Source of the DNA: Cercopithifilaria johnstoni
Taxonomy: Eukaryota > Nematoda > Chromadorea > Rhabditida > Onchocercidae
DNA: 64,000 nucleotides
Reading direction: 5' to 3'
Assembly: GCA_916381525.1 (NCBI GenBank)
Contig: CAKAEH010001174.1
Location: 1 to 64,000, forward strand
Part shown: one piece after another, positions 40,480 through 53,100 of the stretch
Layout: each line of letters starts with the position of its first letter
How positions within the stretch are numbered: the first letter of the stretch is position 1
Notes under the pieces: model-generated
What the model was told of the DNA's origin: nothing
The model's input: the letters and a program-made list of their open reading frames with translations, nothing else
The model's database searches: none
Position numbers and translations under genes: made by a program

Positions 40480-43400
40480 GGAAACGATTAGATTGAATAA
40501 ATTTTAAAAATTTAATTTTAATTTTTTGAATATAAAATAAATTTTAAATATCCTTTCTCATTTAATTATTATAATATTGTGAAATTTTAAAACAAAGAAA
40601 ATGAAAAGTAAGCGATAATTTTAGCATATCAAAAATTAAGCATACCTGCATGGACTGGCTTGTATGCGAACTTTTCCTTGCTCTCGTTGACGTCCACAAC
40701 TTGGACATGTAGTAACATCAACATAGAAATGATCCATGTTATGAATTGTTTGGAAGACACTTACCGCCTATAACAACATATCGGAGAAATTCTCTTAATA
40801 GAGGTATTTATTATTATTGAAAAATATGCTATCAATGAAATTCAATAATTATAACTCTCAAATAAAATTCAATTGGATAAAAGCGCCAAACCTGGTCGTA
40901 TAATGTTCTTAGTTTAGCTGCCAATAAATCAGCTAATAATCGTTCCGAAATTAAATTTCGATGTTCTTCCAAACACTGTACAGAAGCAGCAGCAACACAA
41001 GGAAGGCAAGCATCTTGTGTGATCTGATCAAATTTATGTTTTAATACCCAATTTAACCAACAAAGTGCTACCATTGGAGTTTTTTTTGCTACCTGAAAAT
41101 TTTGGAAATGATTAAATATATTTGAAAATAAAATTTAATTTAAGATAAGAGTAAAAGATTGAGTTAAATTTTTTGACTCATTACTTGAGTATTATTAAAT
41201 TTAAATTGCAAAAAAATTTTTTTACTTCTCCATTGCTGCTAATCTCTAATGTTATTATCATATCATCATATATCAACATGTAGTACTGAAGTATTGAAGT
41301 GTTATGTGGCAAGTTCGACCGAAAAATGTGAAAAATAAAATTTAAAAAATTAGCAAGGGTTACTTTGTTGCATTATAAATTTTACTAATTTATTTTTTTT
41401 ACTGAAGTTCTTGCTAAATACTAATTAGTAGTTCAGATATGCCAAGTTGTAATTTATCTATTAACTATCCAAATAATTCACTTAAGAAGTATAAATTTGA
41501 TTAACTCACATTAACTTGAATATATCGGGCACATTTCACTTCCAAGTATTTAGCACAAAATCGTTTTGATAACCTCATACATGTCTCCAATGTATCATCT
41601 ATAATCACAACCACTAATCTTATGACCTTTCAAATCACTCATTTTTAAAAATCAAATTTTAAAAAATTTTTGTAAAGCTATTTTTTTAGTAGTTTCATTT
41701 CCAAAAATGCTAAAATACTTGAATGTTTTAATTTATTCAAATACGTTTGAATAATATTTTGTGATTGTTTTTATAGTTAAATATTGATCAAATTATTATT
41801 AATCAAAATAACAGTTCTGACAAATTAAGGTGTATTTATTTCTTAATTGACATATTTAATTTAAATTTCAATCGATTTGTTGTTTGTGTGATACCTGTGA
41901 TATCGCTAAAAGTAGATGTCCGAATGGTATTTTCCAAAAACCATTTAAATTGCATAGCTGGTGGAGGATGTTTAAATGATGAAACAACAACGGCGAATTC
42001 ATTGCATGAATTATGACAAGCTCCCGATGTGGGTATTGATTTGTCATCCGAAAATAAGGCTCGAAAATAATCGCTGACATGAGAAAGTTGATGTTTACAG
42101 ACCAAAAATTTTGTATCCTATAATCACATCAAATTTCTAAATATTTTAATAGAAAAATGAAATGTCTATGAAATAAATGAATTCACTATAAAATGATTAA
42201 AAGAAGAAAATCATAAGAAAAAGTTTGCAAAAGCTTTTAATTGATTATTAATGATTGAAAACAAAAGAACCTGAACAATAAGTGTTGCCGAACATCCTCC
42301 CAATTGGCATTTTGGTGATAAATAATCCAAAGTTCCTGAGATTTCTGGAACTCTTTCAGTTCGTGACCTGAAAAATTACAGCATAACTAGACCGATTATT
42401 TCAAATAATTATCATTAATTTGCTAATGATCAAAATTTTAGCTAATGATTTTGCAAATGATCAAAACAATCAAAATTCTTTTTTTTAAATAAGTTTATGA
42501 GTGATTAAAAAATCATACAGCGATATACGAATAATTGCATGATCGGAAATTGTCGTAGTATTTGTTCCATTGGAAAAATATTGTCTAAAACGAATCTTAG
42601 AATTTAAAAAATTACTTTGAGCGAGTTTTTTTGGTGACTTCATTAATCGATGATCGCATTGTTTTCGGTGGACTGCTTGATCGCGGTCGACTGATATGTT
42701 GTTTTTTCGAATTAATATCGTTTCGTTTAACTAATGCATTGTAATGATATTCCCAATTATTTGCCCGAGTGGATAATGAGTTCGGCGGCGTTTCGTTAGG
42801 TTTATTCGCTGTATCACTCTTTAAAAGTGTTTAAAATGTTTATTAGTGAAGAAGGAATTAAAGCGGTGATACATTTTACATAGACATAAAAGTAGTTAAT
42901 AGCTAATTTGATAATTGCAATTTGACTCTTTTTTCTTTGATCAAAAATTTTCGACTGTTTTTTTTAAAATAAATCCTAATTCAATTTCACTTTTGTATAT
43001 CATCAAAATTAATATTTGAAATTTACTTAAATTTTGACTATTAATTAAATTCAATTCAAATTGTGTTAATAAAATTCCTGCGAATACAAAGTATTATAAT
43101 CAGAACTTACATGTTGATGAATTGGACTTGATCGTTTTGGAACACTAAATTTGTTGTTAGGATGGGTGATATCATCAGATTGATGACTTGTGGTAGAACG
43201 AGGACTTATATCAATTGGATATGCATCCCATTCATGATCTTCCTGTATATTATTAAAATGATAAGATGATGCGAATACGAAGTATTCAGAACTTACATGT
43301 TGATGAATTGGACTTGATCGTTTTGGAACACTAAATTTGTTGTTAGGATGGGTGATATCATCAGATTGATGAGTTGTGGTAGAACGAGGACTTATATCAA

Positions 43401-44562
43401 TTGGATATGCATCCCATTCATGATTTTCCTGTATATTATCAAAACGATAAGATGATGCGAATACGAAGTATTCAGAACTTACATGTTGATGAATCGGACT
43501 TGATCGTTTTGAAACACTTAATTTGCTGTTTGGATGAGTGATATCATCAGATTGATGAATTGCGGTAGAGTGAGGATTTATATCAACTGGATATACATTC
43601 CATTCATGACCTTCCTGCATATTATCAAAACGATAAGATGATAAGAATAGGTAGAAAATTATTTCTATTAGCTTTGTAGTTATTAACTTGGAAGAATCAA
43701 AAATACATAGAATTTATCCTGTCGCGATCGTTCTGTAATTATATCCTGGGCAGATAGATAAAAGGTCATCTTTTAACACAATTAGTTGGCATGCGTCTTA
43801 CAAAAGCCGCCAAGCCGACTACCTATGAACTTTCACATCTTAAAGCAAACTCAACATGGTTATGTTCTTCCGGAAGGAGGATTAGAAGGAAACATAAACA
43901 TGTTGAGATTTATTCCGGAAGAATAAATCTTAAATCTTCGGAAATGTTTTCCTTTGCACTTTCATATTATACCAACAAAAGTATTTAGGATCGAAAAGCA
44001 TTTTCAATATATCATTGATTAAAAATAAATTTTTTTTTAAAGAGCTTTCAGCGGTGTTTATTGATTTCAGTGATTTTAAAGACGGAAACGGCAAGACTGT
44101 TAATGTTGCCGAGGAATGCAATAAACAAATATTAATTAAATTTGTGAAGCTATTTTTATTGGATTGAAAATTCAATAAAAATCATTGTTATCACTCAAAT
44201 TACTACGCAAGACTGATGTTTACTACTTTCGAGAGCAGTTTCTTGAACTGACAACTATATCTAACAGCTCGTTGAAGTTATAAAAATATTCCTGCGAATC
44301 TATCTCTTAGGAAAATTTATCGAATCTCACTTTGTTCACTTTTGATTTAAGTAAAACAAGAAATGCTTACATGATTCTGTAATTGCGATTCATATTTCGG
44401 ATGCATGAAATAATCAGCTATTCCGGCAGGTGTTCCGTAATAAGAAGATTGTTGCCGTTGTTTCATTTGTTTCCATAGCTCACAATCATTTCTTTGATAT
44501 TTTTTTGGTGATTTTGGTGGAGATTTAGCACGATCAACTATTTTCTTGATGAAACTTGCCAT
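40234..44562 (-). CDS. BTB/POZ-domain protein with C-terminal cysteine-rich region
   Basis: Eleven exons on the minus strand: 44562-44371, 43614-43483, 43428-43297, 43242-43111, 42818-42616, 42367-42271, 42117-41895, 41598-41510, 41092-40892, 40767-40646 and 40444-40234. They encode about 577 residues with every junction in phase. The N-terminus is basic and Ser/Pro-rich (MASFIKKIVDRAKSPPKSPK). Residues 65-196 are three near-identical 44-residue repeats, each one exon. A BTB fold spans roughly 285-400 (CSATLIVQ, DTKFLVCKHQLSHVSDYFRA, SFSDIT-type strand, then LSKRFCAKYLEVKCARYI), followed by a helical BACK-like part. The C-terminus carries paired cysteines (CPSCG, CERC, CYQC, CHC) suggesting zinc binding. 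BTB proteins commonly act as Cullin-3 adaptors or transcriptional scaffolds; which applies here is unknown. The start is the first Met of exon 1, downstream of an acceptor-like TTTAGTAG. Confidence 0.85.
40449..40480 (-). repeat. (CT)n microsatellite serving as polypyrimidine tract
   Basis: On the coding (minus) strand this is a CT dinucleotide run directly upstream of the TTCAG acceptor of the last BTB-gene exon (exon starts 40444). The repeat therefore occupies the position of the intron's polypyrimidine tract. Confidence 0.8.
43111..43614 (-). repeat. Triplicated 186-bp exon+intron unit inside the BTB gene
   Basis: Three tandem copies of a 132-bp exon plus 54-bp intron have acceptor positions spaced exactly 186 bases apart (exon starts 43614, 43428 and 43242). 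Copies 2 and 3 are nearly identical; copy 1 is more diverged (SVSKRSSP versus SVPKRSSP; VYPVDINPHS versus AYPIDISPRS). Each intron starts GTAAGTTCTG and ends in CAG. Both internal introns are multiples of three and stop-free in the coding frame, so 43620-43066 reads as one open frame. Confidence 0.9.
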
Positions 44563-47500
44563 TGTTTTAACACTCCCACCGCTACTAAATAAAAAATTTC
44601 ATTAATTAAAAATTAAAAAATTTCATTAATTAAAAGTTAAAAAATTTTATTAATTCACATTAATTAAAATTCAACAATATTAGAGACGATAAGAGTTTCG
44701 TTATTGTTGCAATAATATTTTTTCAACTTTGCAGAAATGATGCTTTTAAATGGTTTGCAAGACATTGCATTTCTATCACTTATCATAAGCATGATAAAAC
44801 AACAACTACCATTATCATTATAAGAAAAGAAAAAGTGAAGAAAAAACTTATTCAAATTTTTTTCTGCCATAAAAGCTAATTTAAATAAAATAGCTTACCT
44901 GATAATAACATCACATTAATTAAACATTGAATGATAGTGAAATTTGAATATTCATATTCCACCGTAAAAATTTATTAAATTCGCAAAATAATTTCGTTAA
45001 AAAAGTTTGGTAAAAAACACACTGCTGGAAAATTTCGTTTTTGGCAAAATTGATAAACTGCAAAAATTTCGAATTTATAAATTGTTTTAATTAGTTGTTG
45101 CACAATTACGAGAGAAGAAAAAACAATCATATGATGCTTTAAGTGCAAAAAAGTGCAAAAATACGGAAACGAATCGAACGAACGCCGTAATATTGCCGTT
45201 TAATTTTTTCCTGAATGAAATGAATGAATATATTAAGAAAGAAAATTATGCAATCATGCTTTTTTTTTAAATTGAATTACCGGAAAAAATAATTATGCAA
45301 AAATGCGAAATTATGGAAATAGAAGAAGTAATAAGAAAAATTTCCGGGAAGCTATACCTTTAGAATCTATAGGAAAATTTTTCAGTTCGTTTTTTGCTAT
45401 TCCTTATAAACTAAAATTATTACTAAAATATGCATGAGAGATATTGTGAATATGAATTATATATTATGAATATGAAATTAAAGATATTATAAATATGAAT
45501 TAGATCATTGTGCATTTACATATCATGCATGATACGTCATATCGATATTATAAACATAAATTAGATCATTGTGTATGTACGTATCATGCATGCTATATCA
45601 TATCGATATTATAAACATGAATTCATTGTGTATGTACATATCACGCATGTTATATCGCAATCTGCTAAATATCGAATTCGATCAGATAATAGTAAAACTA
45701 AAGCAACAAATGATTCAATTCGCTGAATTCCACTGTTTTATCAATAGTCATCATTTAGCTATTCATCGTAATTGTAATCTTAGATTAAATAAAAGTGAAA
45801 ATAATTTTTTATGATATTAATCATTACAGACTAATAAATATATTTAGAATAGGGATATTCATTTAAATTTATCGTCTTCATTTAGATATGTATCATTTCA
45901 ATACGCATTTAAAAGTAATTTGAAATATACTGAAATAGGACTAGAGATATAGTATCCTGAAGTGGTATTAGTGAATGAAATTAATTTAATACAAAATAAT
46001 ATTATGATCACAAATTGCAGAAGTTGTAGAAGATAGCATTAAAAAAAATTAAGACAAAATTCATTTTTTTAAAAGTTCCAGTTTTAGTGAAAGAATCATT
46101 TTCTCATATCAATAAAAATTAATTGTAAATGAGAATTTGGAATAGCTTAGATTTAAAGAATAGGAGTAAAGTGGATCATATCTAATGTTTAGCAAACTTT
46201 TTTCCAACAAAATTTCCGAAACTTTTCAATTCAATCATTAGCAATTTCAGTTGGTTTTTCAAAAATAAAATTAATTCTAAAATTAATAATTTGATAATTA
46301 TCAAAAACAAAAAAGACTGCGCTGATTAGAATAAACTACGTTGAAATAAATTATTGAAATAAATGAAATTAATTCCAAAATTAATAATTTGATAATTATC
46401 AAAAACAAAAAAAACTGTACTGATTTCAAATAAACTAAATTGGAATAAATTATATGAAATAAACTAAATTTTAGAAATAAATAATTTGAAATAAACTACG
46501 AATTTTTTTTGTGGAAAATTTTTCATAGTTTAAGTAAAAAGAAAAAAAAGTTTGACATTTCGAAAAGTTTGAAAAATTTCTGATCGTTTTCAACATGAAG
46601 TAATTTTTTCCGCCATAATATATTGTTATTACAACTATACGCTAAAGAAAAACAAAAACAACAGAACAAAGACAAATGGCAATTAAAATTAAATGTAATT
46701 GAACGATAAATTAATTTTACTGCAAAAAAACAGTTAGTAAAGTTGAAGTTTTGCTTTTTAGATACTTCAAAGAAAATTCATCAATAAAAACAATAGAGTT
46801 AACTGATGTTTGCATTCTTTCATTTCAAATCGGCTATGGAATTTTGAAAGAAAAAAATTCAAATTCTTGTAAATAAAATTTTTAATTAGTTAGTAGAAAA
46901 TTGTTAATTAATAATTAATTTGTAAGATCACATTTTGAACATACTAGCAATGATTGATTTTTGAATTTTTAATGAACTGGAAATTTATAATTAATTAATA
47001 AAATTAACTGATCAAATTTTTTAAGCTGAAAATTTCTACAATTCCATTCAGTCTGAATTTTTCACATTCTTACAACTTTCTACTAAAAGCTAATTTATCA
47101 TATTGTTTGGAATAGTAAATTAAGATTTCCTGAAAAGATCAGCAAATTTAATTGCATCAAATTAATCAGTAGCAAAATATTTTACAAACAAAAAATAAAA
47201 TGCACTAAAAATGTAAATTAATTTTTCCCCTGAATTTTATGCAGTCAATTTTTTTGTGTATTTTAAATTTAAAGAATTTATTAAAGGAAAGTAATGAAAT
47301 TCTCAACAACAACAACAACAACAATGTTTACAAAAATAATCAAATTTTTGACAACAAAAAAAATGGATAAAATAAAAATTAGAAATTAATAAATTATTTT
47401 TTTTTTCAATCAATATTAAATCAAAAATAAACAAATTAATTGAATAGTTTGATGATAAATAAAACAGCTGATAACATGTGGGAAGAAGGTAAATGAATTG

Positions 47501-49023
47501 GAATGAAAAGTTTTAACGAACGGATTTTGTTTTAGCAACTGCTTTTCATATTAGTGTAATTAGTTAGAAAACAATTTCGATAACGAAGAATGCTAGAGAA
47601 AGTGATAGTGATTAGAGATAAGAAGAATGAATGCATAAAGTTTTGCTAGAAATACTTCAAGCACAAATTTTCTTACTCCTTTAAAAATTCTCACTTATTA
47701 CTTAAAATCTTTTATCCAACATCATCATATCAACAAGGGTATTATTTAATGAATTAAAATTAAATTCACATTACTAAATGCTTTAAACAGCTGTTAACAA
47801 TATAAATGAACACATTTTATAAATGTGTAAATTAAAATTTGGGAATACTTTTCAATTTTACTCTTTTAATTTATAGAAATTATTGAGCTATATTATACTA
47901 TTACAAATAAACTATATTTACAACCAGCAAATATTATTCTTTCGTTTTTGTTGAAATTTCTGCACTTCAACAAACAAAAAAAAGAAACAACACAAATGCA
48001 GAAAAATATTGTTAATAAAAGATTTTTTAGATAATAAGAAGCAAAATGATAAATATTGCTGTTGCATTAGACATCATGATAAGATGTGATAAAAATTGAT
48101 AATGATAAAAAGTTTTTCGAATAAAAACATCTGTCACAATGCACATAATATTTACTCTTACTGATAAAATGCTGCAATAACAATTAAGAGTTGAAACTTA
48201 ATCGAAAAATTCATTTTTATTAAATCAAATAATAAATAACAGATATGAGATCATTGTAGCATAATTGTTTTTTATAGAAGAAATAAAAAATTTTTTCGAA
48301 TAAAATTATTTGCTGCAAAATAATAAAATATTAATTATCGAAATTTTGCAAAAACTCTAATATTAATTAGATTAATTACCGAAAGAATTAAATAATTGAA
48401 TTTTTGAAAAAATAAAAAATTTTTTAATTCAAAATTTGAAATTTAATTTTAAGTAAAATTAAAAAATATTTGCTGTAAAACAATTGCATATTTTTATTGT
48501 CATAATTTTGCAAAAATCTTAATATTAATGAAATTAAAAACTGAATAAATTAAATAATTGAATTTTTTGAAAAAACAAAAGGTTTTTTATTTAAAATTTT
48601 GAAATTTTATTTTAAGCAAAATTGAAAAAAACCGAAGGCAACAATTTCTTTATGTTTTGTCATTAATTAATTTTATTGTTTTCTTTTGTCCTTTGAATTA
48701 ATTTTTTTTTTAATTTTAATATTATTAGAAAATTTAAATTAGAAATTAAATTCGTTTTATTGCCAATTTTTGTTGGATATAAACTATGCACAAATTTCGT
48801 TTTATTCAACAATTGTAATATTCAATAGTTGTAGCTAAATATTTCGATAACAAACCTTCAAACATTTCATTACAATACATTCGGAATTTTAATATATATG
48901 ATAATTTGGTGCCGAATTTGTGGTAGTACATTTCATCATATTTTTACTACATAAAATTGAATCATTTGAAAAGGATAGATAGGCATGTAAAGATGGATTA
49001 TAGGCTATTTTCATGGAGCTCCG
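44563..49023. other. Upstream region of the BTB gene and gene-free A/T-rich DNA
   Basis: No convincing gene. The first 400 bases contain a duplicated ATTAATTAAAA(A/G)TTAAAAAATT word and may hold the BTB-gene promoter and a 5'UTR exon. Other contents are the 61-bp repeat at 45501, a duplicated AATAATTTGATAATTATCAA segment near 46286 and 46382, and a (CAA)n run at about 47308-47324. Confidence 0.5.
45501..45655. repeat. 61-bp tandem repeat, ~2.6 copies
   Basis: Units start at 45501 and 45562, with a shortened third near 45623. They share TAGATCATTGTG, ACATATCATGCATG and CATATCGATATTATAAAC. Confidence 0.85.
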
Positions 49024-49251
49024 ATGAGAGTTTTAATATTATATAGAATGAATAAATATATTGACCTCAACCCGATTTTTGAAACTATTCTTCCACTCAT
49101 ACAATCTTTCATCTCCGGAATTAAATCCTTCTTGCTATTTGTCGTCCTATTGATTATCCGGATATTTATGTATGCAATTAAATGCTATGCTAGCTCAATA
49201 AACTTCCCAAATAAATATGTGCCAAAATTTGAAGTTAAACTTATCAATTAA
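49024..49251 (+). CDS. Candidate small membrane protein (single exon)
   Basis: This is a 75-codon open frame with a central hydrophobic segment (SFLLFVVLLIIRIFMYAIKC) flanked by polar ends. It stands alone in A/T-rich DNA upstream of the TIL-domain gene. Codon choice includes CTC, CCG, GTC and CGG, which is unusual for random A/T-rich sequence. No homologous family is recognised, and no splice or promoter signal stands out. It could equally be a chance ORF. Confidence 0.25.
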   Translation: MRVLILYRMNKYIDLNPIFETILPLIQSFISGIKSFLLFVVLLIIRIFMYAIKCYASSINFPNKYVPKFEVKLIN

Positions 49252-49939
49252 CATAAACATTGTTTGTTACTTATTTTCTACTAATTTATTTTAATTGATG
49301 AGTTTAGCTTTAAATTTTGACATTAAGCAAAAATTGTTCTCAAAAAGTAATTCAAAATTTGAATTGTATCAAAAATGTGTATGAAATATGTTAAGTGTTA
49401 AGATTCGTATCGATTAATTATTTCATAAAGCTCATTAATTCTAAAAACAAAACATTGATTACATCGTTAGCTATTTAATTTATGAAGTTTTTATTGTTTT
49501 TCATTTCAACAACATTTACCTCTGTTATTTCAAATCTTTAATTTATCAAGTTAATTAAGAAAACTAAACGGGAAAAGTAATCCTAATAGGGAGTAATTTC
49601 AATTAGTTTATTTTTCGAAAAAAATCAGTTTCATGCTTTACTGAATTATAAATTCAGTATTTGAAAACTGAAATTAAATAATCAGATACATCGCTTTCTT
49701 GTTGAAAATTAAAAACGATTCTTTCAAAAAGGAAAAACAGATCTTTAATTATTTTTAATTAATTATTTTCAAATAAAAGCTAATTACAACATCACTCAAT
49801 TGTTGAATTTCTCCTTTTATAAAAAAATCTCTTAACAAAGATTGCCGAAAAAGAAATGATGAAAGGAATGAATGAAAAAAGTTTTGAAAAATGTTGAACA
49901 AATTGTAAAGGACTTTTTTATTTCTCCTTTCCAACAAAA

Positions 49940-50085
49940 TTACCTTTTCCAAATTGCCCATTCCTCTTCCGCTTCCTTTTCCTGTTCCACCCGTTCCTCC
50001 TATTCCTCCTATTCCTCTTCTCAATCTTCATCCTCAATTTTCATCTCCTCCTTCAACAACCTCATTTCCAATTACTCATCATCTC
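49940..50085 (+). promoter_or_regulatory. Polypyrimidine tract upstream of the TIL/SOD-like gene
   Basis: A long C/T-dominated stretch (TTCCTCC and CCTATT motifs) lies 95-240 bases before the ATG at 50180. It is followed by an acceptor-like ACTTTTGCAG ending at 50125, then the leader. It may be an outron or 5'UTR pyrimidine tract feeding the splice acceptor. Proline-rich (+) and glycine-rich (-) open frames here are by-products of the simple composition. Confidence 0.45.
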
Positions 50086-50179
50086 TTCTTACCCTCATTT
50101 TTCAACATAATTACTACTTTTGCAGAAAATTTCACATAGAAATATACAAAATTATTTTGATCGAATTTGGTGGTTACTC

Positions 50180-53100
50180 ATGACGAATTGCGCAAAAATA
50201 CTTTTATTTCTTGCTGTTTTATTTGTTTGTTCTATAAGATCACAAAGATTTCGAAGTAAGAATTTCTTTCTTTTTAGCTTGTCAAAGTGGTAGATTGATA
50301 GTTTTGTGTTATCAGTGATAAAAACAATCATAACAATAATAGTAATAATATGAATGGATAATGTTACTGATAATAAGTAAATAAAAATTGTTGAAATTGC
50401 TCATTTACTTTTTTTTTACTATTCTTATCAAATAATTATTTCTGAAGGAATTTAAGGAATCAAATTTTTAATTTAAAATGTTATAAAAAAATGACTGATA
50501 TTTAACAAATGTTATTTTACGGTTATAAAAATTTCAAGGAATCTGTGAGGAGCAAGGAACATGTATTAATTGCTCTGATGATCGCTACTCCTACTATAGA
50601 TGTAATGCTTCAAACGATTGCTTCGTTGACGAGAATTGTACTGAACAGAGTTTCTGTTGTCCGACAAGTGAATTTAGCAGGAGATTATCAGCGTTATCTA
50701 ATGATGATATTAGTATGCATTATTTTAGATCTTATTGTAGTTTTGATGTAAATAATTATTTATTTAGGACAATAATTATTTATTTAATAATTATTTAGGG
50801 ACAGCTTATTTATTTAGAGATAATAATTGTTATTTAGGAACAGTTATTGAATAATATTTAATATCGAAATCGTTTACAATTTTATAGCTATTCGAGATTA
50901 ATCAATAAGTATATGAAAGTTTTAATGAGAGAAATGTGAAATTGAAATTGCTAAATATTCAGCAGTGCTTGAAGAGAATGAAGTTCCGGATAGCTTGAAT
51001 CTTACGTTTAGTTAATGAAAATAGAAAAGTTCCGATATAGCTCCTGGTTTATCGAACTAAAGTTATTTTCTGGATACGGATATATAAGCAACTACTTTTA
51101 TTTTCCTTTGCTAGACTTCATAAAGCAAAAAAATCTTTTACAAAATTTATTGGTGTTTCAGTTTTTAAATATGATTCCGAAAAGTTAGGAATGTGTCCGG
51201 ATGGAACTCCATGGCATCAACAGTGTAGTGATGATAAGGATTGTACGCTTGGCGGTGAAATTTGTGTAATGGGAAAATGTTGCACAGGTTGCTCAGATTA
51301 GTCATTTCTGATGATAAATTTAGAAAGTTAGCAATTCTCGTAATCCATTCAAATATATAAACAGCGTTTTTTTTTTATAGTCTGTTCGCAGCATCGACGT
51401 CGTGTACTGGATAATCTGCCAACCAATAATGTTATTGGTGTACATATTCCGCAATGTGATTCATCCGGAAAATATTATCGTGCGGTACAATGCCGTATCG
51501 GAACTGAAGAATGCTGGTGTGTTTCACGATTTGGACGAATTATTGCTTCATTAAAACCAAAAACGGCAGATTTGAATGCAGCATGCGAAACATTTCGATT
51601 AACTGTTAAGCGTATTTTGGATGAGAAGCGTGAACGTATTGAAGTGCGTCGAAAACAGGAAAATTTAACAAGTTCAAAACAAGAGAGCCAGTCATTCGTT
51701 GTATTGTATAAAGGACAAGGTTCGGAGCCAAAACAGGAACTTCAGAATATAAGTAATAAAATTGATGATAAATGTTTATGGATGAAAAGTGGACGATGTC
51801 CGGATCAACCGATATCTCTTACTAGCACATCGAAATTTTGTCACTGTGATAGTGATTGTTCGGATTCACAGAAATGTTGTCCAGTTTTAACTGGTGGATT
51901 AGCTTGTTCCTCGAATATTACAGTTAATACTGGTAATAATTTCTTCCTTACTTTTGCGCTTCTTCAGTGAGAAATATTTACTTATTCTATTATTTTTTTA
52001 TTTACTTGTTACCCAAATTTACTAGATCATCTTTAAAAATTATTTCAATTCAGAATTTTTAGCTCACATTGATTTAGTAGTTAATATTCAAAAATTACGC
52101 GGCAATTAATGCTAGTAACCAATCAATACTGAAAAGTTGTCAACAATCAATGCTTCGCATATGAAACATTTCTGATTTTATCACTCATAAGTAATTTTCG
52201 AAAATGAAAAGATAAAAATTAAATCAAATTATTTAATTTTGTCAAATCAATTTTCAACCACAACTCGTCCATCCTTCATCGTCAAATTCAGCAACGATGA
52301 AAGGAATATGCGCTGAAAATGAACAATTTGTTGAGTGTATTGATGAGTGTCAACCAGCTTGCTTTTCAAGAAAACCGATTCCATGTTTCATTGAACGATG
52401 CAAGAGTGGATGTCAATGTAGACCAGGTTTGCGCTTCTTTGGAAGATTAAGTTTTGTGTTAAACTTCAGCATATCATTCCGCTCTTCCATTTTTAGAATG
52501 CAATCTAAACATTTTGGATATGAATTACAAAATTAAAAATTAATAGATAATGAAAGATAAAATGATTGGAGCTCGGGGTAATATTCTTCGTCTTAATAAT
52601 AACTTAAATTTGACATCAAAAAAAAAATGATTTCTTTTATCCGAAATTGAACTTAAGATTTAGCTAATTATGAAAGTGGAAAATCTGATCAGTAAGAGAT
52701 TGTCAATAAGAATTACTAATTCACATATCGCAGCACACTATTATTCATTTCAAACAATTTTATCCTTAAAAAAGAAGAGTACAAATAGCTATATAATAAG
52801 TACATTGATCGAAATTAAAATAAAATTTAAAATAACATCTTTTTCAGGTTTCATTCGTAAAATAAATGATCAACGTTCACCGTGCATCCCGGAGAATGAA
52901 TGCCCACAACAAATTACTGAAATAGAAAGACGTTGCACCGATCCCTTACGTGAATATCGAACTTGTGGTCCAATTTGTCCAATTTCTTGCACATCTCAAA
53001 GAGAAAAATGCAAAACTGAAGGATGTGTAGAGGGATGTTTTTGTAAAGTTCCATATATTCTCGAGAATGGCGCCGATCCGATCCATTCCAGGTAAAGAAC

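Noticed and set aside
43791..44175. Open frames on both strands inside the first BTB intron
   Set aside because: No junctions in phase with the gene and no recognisable domain.
45569..45814. 81-codon plus-strand frame
   Set aside because: Its first part runs through the 61-bp tandem repeat; the remainder is A/T-rich without coding bias.
49755..50139. Gly-rich (-) and Pro-rich (+) open frames
   Set aside because: Simple polypyrimidine/polypurine composition directly upstream of the TIL/SOD-like gene start; no independent gene signals.
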